Assembly: GCA_963457665.1 (NCBI GenBank)
Contig: OY735231.1
Span: forward strand, 38,381,906 to 38,445,905
From: Thysanoteuthis rhombus
Lineage: Eukaryota; Mollusca; Cephalopoda; Oegopsida; Thysanoteuthidae
Length of the DNA stretch: 64,000 nucleotides
Reading direction: 5' to 3'
Positions 60,401 to 64,000 of the stretch are shown here, in pieces; position 1 is the stretch's first letter; each line of letters starts with the position of its first letter. The notes under the pieces are model-generated. The model worked only from the letters and a program-made list of their open reading frames with translations, made no database searches and was not told the origin of the DNA. The position numbers and the translations under genes were made by a program.

Positions 60401-63400
60401 CAAAAGTCTAAATTCTCAAAAAACGGGCTGGCACAAACTAAGGGATCAATTCAGAAAAAAGCTACGTTGTAAATTGAATCCCCCACTAAAAACTTTAGCT
60501 CAATTATGCAGCCTGCACACGTGATACGTACATAGCCAGACAGAGCAACTTAAAAACTGAAGAAATCTATGTTGACATATATGGTGAGTTTTAGTGGACA
60601 GTCTCCAATTGTGGAGTCTTCTTCATCAAGTTGAAGATATCATTGAATTCTTATTCTACGTCACCAGAAAAGTTGAATATATAGATACATAAAATGGGTG
60701 AATCTAAGATCAAATGCTCTTTTTTGTGCAATCACTCAGTTTTATGAATTTTTATTGAGCTTTTTAAATGCACAAACATTTATTATAGCAATCTAGGTCA
60801 TTGATCAACTATCTGACTGTCAAATCGACATAACCAATACTGCACACCATCTCCACAAAGCATTTCCTCCAATTCCAACGAGTCTGATGTCACTTAAGTG
60901 TAATTTTATTATCATCAAAACATAGAATTCTATTTTACCACGTCAGAAGACAAACACGCGTCAGTTGTATGAAGGAAATTTCATTTTACTATGATATTAG
61001 CATTAAATGAAGGTGTTTTCAGAGGAGACGGCTTTTAAAGGTGGGAGTTTTGAAATGGATGAGCTTTTAAAAGAAGGGGCTTTTAAAGGAATTAAAGATT
61101 AAAGGATAAGGATAGCACATCTATGGTCTGACTTTTAGACTTGTTTTTTGTTTATTGCAATAATTTTGGTGATATTATACTCAATAAATCCTAAAAAATA
61201 GGAACTTACTTGACATCAAACTTAACAACAGCTGGAGGCAGACTTCTAGCAGGTTATCAATAAATTAGATTTTAATAAAGTAGATGATGATAATTTTGAT
61301 TGAACTCATTAGAAATCATTTCCCACAGTAAATAAGCCACTCCCAATTTTGCTTACGGGCACCTCTTTAAAATAAAAGAATAAGATTATCTTACCAAAAG
61401 GCCTGCATTTGCGGCTCTGATTGTGTACCAACCAGCAATTCCAAAATGATTCGATCCTACAAGCAAAAAGAAGTGTTAACATGAATTTCTTGGCTTAACA
61501 CTGTTCAACTAATTTTACTTTTTTTGTTCCTGGGTAGAGAGTTTTATTTTCTAATTGCTCATGTGTAAAAAGAATAGAAATGTCAATTATTGCCTTCAAA
61601 CTTTGTTTTTGCGACCAATAACAATTTGAAATCTACTTATTTCGAATTGGACAACAGGTGAATTTGCACATTTTTAATTACAAAGAAAAACAAGACACGA
61701 ATATCACTCTCCTGGTCACAAAAGCAAATTTTGAGAAGAATAATATCCATTTTCTATACTTTCTAAACATTAGCAACTAGAAAATAACAATCACCTCTAA
61801 AGAATAAAAATTGCATTGAACAGTATAATCTATGTTGTCTAGTTCTGTCAAGTTTTATTTAAAAAAAAATGAATTTTAGTCATAAGACCAATACCATATA
61901 TCCCGGACTATAAAATAAATGGTTAACAATATTTGGAAAACTATTGCTCACTGCAACTCATCTAAGCCTTATGAATGTCTATATCTAGCTTAGGTAGATG
62001 TCCCCCTAGTCATAATACCAGCATATTGGATACAGTATAATATTTGCATACTTTTGTCCATCTTATATACAGGCATATACAGTATTTCAAAATGATTCCA
62101 TTAAAATGATTTTTTTCCAAACTAAGTACTCGAATTTCAGCCTTATCAACTTGATGGGGGGGGGAGGGAACTAAGCAGATAACAGAATGGACTTGATGAG
62201 TTATGTTAATTCTCTGGCTGGGACAGTTTGTGTTCACTTTGCACTAAAGCTCTTGAGAAATTCATGAATCAATTTACTCCCAGCTATGGTTAAAATAGAG
62301 CAGGATAAAGTGATGCCACTTTGGTTGCTTGTCCCCTCTAAATCTAATTTACATACTACAAACAGGCAAAGTAATCAGTAATTCAATAATTGGAGCCCAA
62401 GTAGGGACAGCCAAAACCATAGTCAGCGTAAAAGCACAACTAACTAACAAACTGACTTGAGTTGATTCAAATGTTCCAGCATTTATTTGACAATTTCTAT
62501 TCATATAAACTCATAGAATCACTATTCACTTCAAGTATTTTTCTTAGTTTTCTACAACCTTATTCTATCTTTCAGCTATACTGTGTATTCCAATCTAAAA
62601 GGATTCCAATTTCGATTCGATGTATTTTTTAAAGGATTTTCCAATGAAAAGAACTCCCTCTGACTTGCACCAAACACAAAACTTGTTTCCCTCAAACATA
62701 TACTCTCAAATTGTGATCCACAAAACACTACGGACTTCGTAAAGGGTCCACAAAAAAAAAAAATCAATTTAAAAAAGATGAAATGAAAAAAAATGATTAG
62801 GAAAATCAATAATCTAAAAATAATCAAAGCTTAAAAGAATATTCACAGAATTTAGAAAAGGCTGTTAAAGTACTTCTCCATTTTCTAACTATTTATTTAT
62901 ATGAAGAGAAGTGCGTTTGGCATAGCATTAACAATGCATACAATGTAATCGACAATTAGAGTTCTAACTCCAGTCAGGCCTGTTCATGTTCACTTTGCAA
63001 TAATGCCCTTGGGAGAGGCATGGATCTTTCCCTTCTCCTTGAAGCTATGGGTAAAATAGCAGGACTGATTAGGGTCTCTAGCCTTGGAAAGGCAACCAGT
63101 CTAGGGGGAGAACAATTGTTCCAAAATTAGGGAGTGAAGCCACCTTTAAGCCATTTTGATGTTCTTCCGACAACTCCTGAAGCCAGGCTGATGCCAGATG
63201 TATCGCTTCCTACTTTCCTTTGAACTACGTAAGTGAGGCCATGAGAGGGGCTCCTGACAACTAGGCATCCCAAGATCCTCATACATTCTGTCAAGACATG
63301 TGCCCTGGATGGGACACTCCAGTGTCATTCCATTGTCTGTTAATAGAACAGTGGTCATTCATTCACATATGTCACACACAAAACTATTTTAATGACTATT

Positions 63401-63555
63401 CCACATGAAAGTTTAAACAAGGAAAAACCGCTTTGGATTAAAGTACCTAAGAGCAAATATGTATAAATACTTGCCTGTAGCACACACCCAACCAATACCA
63501 TTTTCTTTGGCCTTTTTGATAGCAAGATCAATGCAGAATTTGCCAACTACAGGAC
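43434..63555 (-). CDS. Malate/L-lactate dehydrogenase family (Ldh_2) oxidoreductase, 5' end outside the window
   Basis: Ten exons (63475..63555, 61395..61456, 56071..56124, 51307..51402, 50322..50387, 49738..49807, 47429..47547, 46394..46489, 44152..44262, 43434..43484) join without a frame break into 806 nt, 268 residues plus TGA. Family enzymes are NAD(P)-dependent reductases of 2-oxo/2-hydroxy acids or cyclic imines (bacterial relatives include YjmC, YiaK, AllD). Conserved blocks appear in order: [10 protein letters not shown], the GTNP...AAP cofactor loop, [30 protein letters not shown]...G.LSGA, and the late segment with DPGAF and MTPV. Family length is about 340-360 residues, so about 90 N-terminal residues are missing to the right. 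All exons keep intact motifs, so it looks functional. The substrate cannot be read from sequence; animal members are often annotated only as YjmC-like. No targeting signal can be judged. Confidence 0.93.
43513..43560 (-). repeat. Family A 3'-end fragment
   Basis: The minus strand has gaagaaacccttgttgacag...gacagtttct. It lies in the last intron of the Ldh_2 gene. Confidence 0.55.
44152..44262 (-). CDS. Ldh_2 gene exon ([14 protein letters not shown])
   Basis: 37 codons including [20 protein letters not shown], matching the family's C-terminal V-x-x-PG(D/E)-x-E segment, then GGIPYHP. Acceptor CTAG, donor GTAAGT; phase 0 to 0. Short open frames on the opposite strand here are shadows. Confidence 0.93.
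45209..45307. repeat. (TA)n microsatellite, about 99 bp
   Basis: Almost pure TA with two TAGA interruptions near the right end. Likely cruciform-prone and length-variable. Confidence 0.97.
45430..45482. repeat. (AT)n microsatellite
   Basis: A second dinucleotide array about 120 bp from the first. Confidence 0.95.
46394..46489 (-). CDS. Ldh_2 gene exon (DPGAFAPGF)
   Basis: 32 codons: [16 protein letters not shown], then [15 protein letters not shown]. It matches the family's [IV]-[DN]-P-x-x-F strand and the following helix with (M/L)R..TP. Acceptor TTTACAG, donor GTAAGT; phase 0 to 0. Confidence 0.92.
46523..46676 (+). repeat. 154-bp near-identical intronic duplication, copy 1
   Basis: aactcataataattattatt ... 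agagacttcatt. It differs from 47977-48130 at about three positions. The two copies lie in different introns of the Ldh_2 gene, flanking exon 47429-47547. Confidence 0.9.
47429..47547 (-). CDS. Ldh_2 gene exon ([11 protein letters not shown])
   Basis: Encodes [20 protein letters not shown] followed by [10 protein letters not shown] and a short tail. G.KG.GL...E.L.G.L.GA is a diagnostic family block involved in dimer and active-site packing. Acceptor TATACAG, donor GTAAGT; phase 1 to 0. Confidence 0.94.
47640..47775 (-). pseudogene. Mariner-type transposase C-terminal remnant
   Basis: The minus strand reads [18 protein letters not shown] then TAA. Mariner-family transposases typically end with a ...RW.KCI...GDY.EK motif and stop, followed by an AT-rich terminus as here. 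Only about 20 codons survive. It lies in an Ldh_2 intron. Confidence 0.55.
47977..48130 (+). repeat. 154-bp near-identical intronic duplication, copy 2
   Basis: Direct-orientation partner of 46523-46676, 1454 bp away. Either a recent local copy or two young insertions of the same unknown element. Confidence 0.9.
48862..49045 (+). repeat. Dispersed repeat matching 6774-6975
   Basis: Shared order: aactcttaaattcat, tcaagggaaataact, attatctc, gatgaattt, gagtttca. Type unknown. Confidence 0.5.
49300..49712 (+). repeat. Family A repeat, near full length
   Basis: Runs from caatagaaactgtcacaaaacc to aaaaaacctatgctgat. It sits within 30 bp of an Ldh_2 exon. Confidence 0.85.
49738..49807 (-). CDS. 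Ldh_2 gene exon (GGLLPLGG)
   Basis: Encodes [19 protein letters not shown] then TEEN plus one base. The LLPLGG loop precedes the GYKG motif in the family. Phase 0 to 1. A family A repeat copy ends only about 26 bp from the donor. Confidence 0.9.
49950..50067. repeat. 37-bp tandem duplication plus ATG/AAT microsatellite
   Basis: gtacaaattaatctaagtat followed by aagatgatg occurs twice in tandem, leading into an imperfect (AAT)n run to 50067. Confidence 0.85.
50322..50387 (-). CDS. Ldh_2 gene exon ([12 protein letters not shown])
   Basis: 22 codons ending in the family's IP-x-GW-x-VD/N-x-x-G segment. Acceptor CTTTCAG; the donor is CAA followed by GTAAGT. Phase 0 to 0. Confidence 0.9.
50436..50835 (+). 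repeat. tRNA-derived SINE, tandem pair (second locus)
   Basis: Same order as 42330-42790: caagcctggctgctac, attagaatgaaataagcc, tttggctgagttggcaagac ... catgatttcaaatc. A second unit begins at about 50791 (gtcaatgtagctcagttggtaa) but is truncated before its box B. Confidence 0.6.
51307..51402 (-). CDS. Ldh_2 gene exon with GTNP cofactor loop
   Basis: 32 codons including [12 protein letters not shown] and [14 protein letters not shown]. The GTNP and LDMATT motifs are family signatures for nicotinamide-cofactor binding. Acceptor TTTCAG, donor GTAAGT; phase 0 to 0. Confidence 0.94.
51408..52029. other. Ldh_2 intron, nothing recognised
   Basis: No family repeat or exon-like signal was seen. Confidence 0.4.
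52030..52280 (+). repeat. Dispersed repeat 'family G' copy
   Basis: ttcactttgcatcagtgccctt, gcatgaatccacttcc and agctatggataagtagca, as at 11725 and 62205. The following part (gtggttgcagccctatgc) echoes 12013-12030. Confidence 0.6.
52365..52925. repeat. Degenerate tandem repeat, about 40-bp unit, 12 or more units
   Basis: Repeated 'aaagtc(t)ccctt-acttttgacccctt-gaagaggg' units with heavy divergence. The same unit occurs at 13255-13440. The minus open frame at 52190-52522 is repeat-derived. Confidence 0.75.
52926..53190 (+). repeat. Family A-related (sister family) fragment
   Basis: ttttggcattatagttacatt, ataaaacctcctgctgaaaa, and an ending in gacagacaatcagacagacc. It resembles the core of family A with a different 3' part. 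Confidence 0.45.
53191..54595. other. Ldh_2 intron, nothing recognised
   Basis: Two similar passages near 53860-53950 and 54065-54185 (gatttgaaaatcagcactcaaaatcctg...) suggest a diverged local duplication. Confidence 0.4.
54596..55117 (+). repeat. Family A repeat, full length with duplicated 5' segment
   Basis: Start attagttatgcaatagaaac; end atgttgactgttttggttga. The gatcaatt...aaa.attgga block occurs twice. The 83-residue frame at 54859 is inside it. Confidence 0.88.
55540..56064 (+). other. GC-richer block with two adjacent open frames, unknown
   Basis: 55561-55752 (63 residues) and 55771-56064 (97 residues, containing [14 protein letters not shown]) lie on the plus strand, immediately beside Ldh_2 exon 56071-56124 on the other strand. 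I recognise no family. It may be a transposon or processed-gene remnant. Confidence 0.3.
56071..56124 (-). CDS. Ldh_2 gene exon ([11 protein letters not shown])
   Basis: An 18-codon exon encoding [18 protein letters not shown], matching the family strand with a [ST]-P-x-[MV]-VP motif. Acceptor TTTTAG, donor GTGAGT; phase 0 to 0. It is easily missed by ORF scanning because of its size. Confidence 0.9.
56413..56784. mobile_element. Non-autonomous TIR DNA element, diverged relative of 24037-24541
   Basis: Left end ggtcatccttgaactagtgc, then atcag and gccattttgaa. The right end, inverted, is gggctatccttactctgatg, then gccatttttaa. Internal similarity to the 24 kb copy is weak. Confidence 0.5.
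56790..58204. other. Ldh_2 intron, a short tandem duplication only
   Basis: 57960-58130 has an about 85-bp unit (ccccaagt.tg.atgtg... tgctaaaataggcagccat.tttgcatgg) twice. Open frames 57110, 57304 and 57423 have no motif. Confidence 0.45.
58205..58385 (+). repeat. tRNA-derived SINE (third locus)
   Basis: attagaatgaaatagatatg, then gacttgtcagtttagcttgg and ttagtaagaca (box A), then ggttgtgagttcaaatcata (box B). The tRNA-like unit is the least decayed of this family in the window. Confidence 0.65.
58386..59436. other. Ldh_2 intron, nothing recognised
   Basis: No family repeat or exon-like signal was seen. Confidence 0.4.
59437..59830. repeat. Diverged tandem repeat, about 165-175 bp unit
   Basis: Two to three units keyed by tcag-ggt(c/-)-agaatta-(a/t)-gtaagc, ctac(c)taatat/agct and tagaaatgcatt(a/g)caaatg. 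The short tagaaatgcatt motif itself recurs inside units. Confidence 0.65.
59831..60249. other. Ldh_2 intron, nothing recognised
   Basis: A 62-residue plus frame at 60085 has no support. Confidence 0.4.
60250..60608 (+). repeat. Family A repeat, internally deleted
   Basis: It has the 5' end (caggtcttgttggtcagtca) and 3' end (gaaatctatgttgaca ... ggacagtctcc). The middle is shortened after the cccccactaaaaac block. Confidence 0.85.
60609..61394. other. Ldh_2 intron
   Basis: 60895-61000 repeats the gaattctattttaccacgtcag motif of 12110 and 15605. Otherwise nothing. Confidence 0.4.
61395..61456 (-). CDS. Ldh_2 gene exon with [10 protein letters not shown]
   Basis: Encodes (G)[20 protein letters not shown]. 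The SNH-[FY]-G-x-AG-x-Y block is one of the most conserved in the family and lies in the active-site/cofactor region. Acceptor CTTGTAG, donor GTAAGA; 62 nt, phase 1 to 0. Confidence 0.92.
62205..62340 (+). repeat. Dispersed repeat 'family G' copy
   Basis: tgttcactttgcactaaagctctt, attcatgaatcaattta, agctatggttaaaatag. Confidence 0.55.
62975..63340 (+). repeat. Dispersed repeat 'family G' copy
   Basis: tgttcactttgcaataatgccctt, ggcatggatc, agctatgggtaaaatagcag, then a longer 3' part (gccttggaaaggcaacc...). The longest copy seen. Confidence 0.55.
63475..63555 (-). CDS. Ldh_2 gene exon (first in window)
   Basis: It encodes [20 protein letters not shown] then GWVCAT, the helix that precedes the SNH motif. 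The acceptor is CCCACAG, entering in phase 1. The exon ends CTACAG followed by GCAAGT, a GC donor that is required for the frame into the next exon. Confidence 0.88.
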
Positions 63556-63716
63556 CTGTGGGGAAAACAAAAAATATTTCAGTTGCTTTACCATCAAGGG
63601 AAAAAAGAAAAACACAAGCATTATAAAAAGAAAATCAGGTCATTGCCATATCTTGTATAACTAGCAAACTTCGCAGTACTAGTGCCTATAAGTATCAACA
63701 AAAGTTGAAGTAACTA

Positions 63717-64000
63717 CACTGCCGGACAAAAAAAATTGGTAAAGCTTTTTTTAGCAATTCTTTTGCCATTACACTTTTATTCTAACAACTATATATGGAA
63801 TATTCAACAATATTATAGAGCAGTTCATGCAATGTTTGCATGCAGAGTATATTTTAGTGTGGGTTAGCTTTTCCCTTGTTTTTCTTCAAAAAACTGAGCT
63901 GTTTAGGCAAGCTGTCCGAAAGCTGTTTACAGTGTGCTACTCAATGTTGTTCAATTCATCTCAAACTACTTCCAATGGCTGGACAGTGCTCCCAAATTTT
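63717..64000. mobile_element. Tc1/mariner-type element end, cut by the window edge
   Basis: A TA (63715-63716) precedes cactgccggacaaaaaaaat, the typical wording of a Tc1/mariner terminal repeat. The sequence to the edge (ttcatctcaaactacttccaatgg...) resembles subterminal sequence of such elements. The other end lies outside. Confidence 0.5.

Larger units (their letters stand above)
61457..63474 (-). other. GC-AG intron of the Ldh_2 gene (2018 bp)
   Basis: Donor CTACAG|GCAAGT and acceptor CTTGTAG|GA. Only this junction restores VCAT-GSNHFG. The single nearby GT alternative breaks the frame. It contains two family G repeat copies (62205 and 62975). Confidence 0.85.

Noticed and set aside
62-60608. 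Family A copies as CRISPR-like or regulatory arrays
   Set aside because: Copies are hundreds of bases long, in both orientations, with irregular spacing and interspersed-repeat decay.

Overview
This is an AT-rich animal (metazoan) nuclear genome window. It has two intron-containing genes, both on the minus strand, in a dense background of transposon-derived repeats, SINE-like units, microsatellites and fold-back sequences. There is no operon structure, no CRISPR array and no prokaryotic signal. A Snail-type zinc-finger gene, very long introns, an RTE-like LINE with a trinucleotide tail and lineage-style SINEs point to an invertebrate. A mollusc or another lophotrochozoan is a reasonable guess, but the sequence alone does not settle the phylum.

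Gene 1 (9665-28745, minus) is a Snail/Scratch-family C2H2 zinc-finger transcription factor. Its large last exon (9665-10725) carries the four C-terminal fingers. A short upstream exon (28667-28745) is in the compatible phase and encodes a divergent MP..F.-type N-terminus. If the two belong together they encode 379 residues across a 17.9 kb intron. That link is inferred.

Gene 2 (43434-63555, minus) is a malate/L-lactate dehydrogenase-family (Ldh_2) NAD(P)-dependent oxidoreductase. Ten exons join in frame to give about 268 C-terminal residues and a stop codon. The N-terminal exons (roughly 90 residues) lie beyond the right edge. One intron uses a GC donor, and the reading frame proves it.

Everything else is repeat or unrecognised. 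(i) A high-copy element of about 430 bp ('family A') has at least 14 full or partial copies in both orientations. (ii) RTE-like LINE 3' ends lie at 2.7-3.06, 21.4-22.4, 34.1-34.4 and 37.3-37.5 kb. (iii) Two related solo LTRs lie at 11.25-11.62 and 35.15-36.18 kb, each with TG...CA ends and a 4-bp target duplication. (iv) A head-to-head element at 39.55-39.87 kb has a 14-bp target duplication and a hammerhead-ribozyme-like core, and resembles a Penelope-like terminal repeat. (v) A 5S-rRNA-derived SINE, several tRNA-derived SINEs, a mariner-type transposase tail, a Tc1/mariner-type terminus and two copies of a TIR element are present. (vi) There are long hairpins at 7.7-7.9 and 8.6-9.1 kb. Large AT-rich stretches between these hold nothing I can name.
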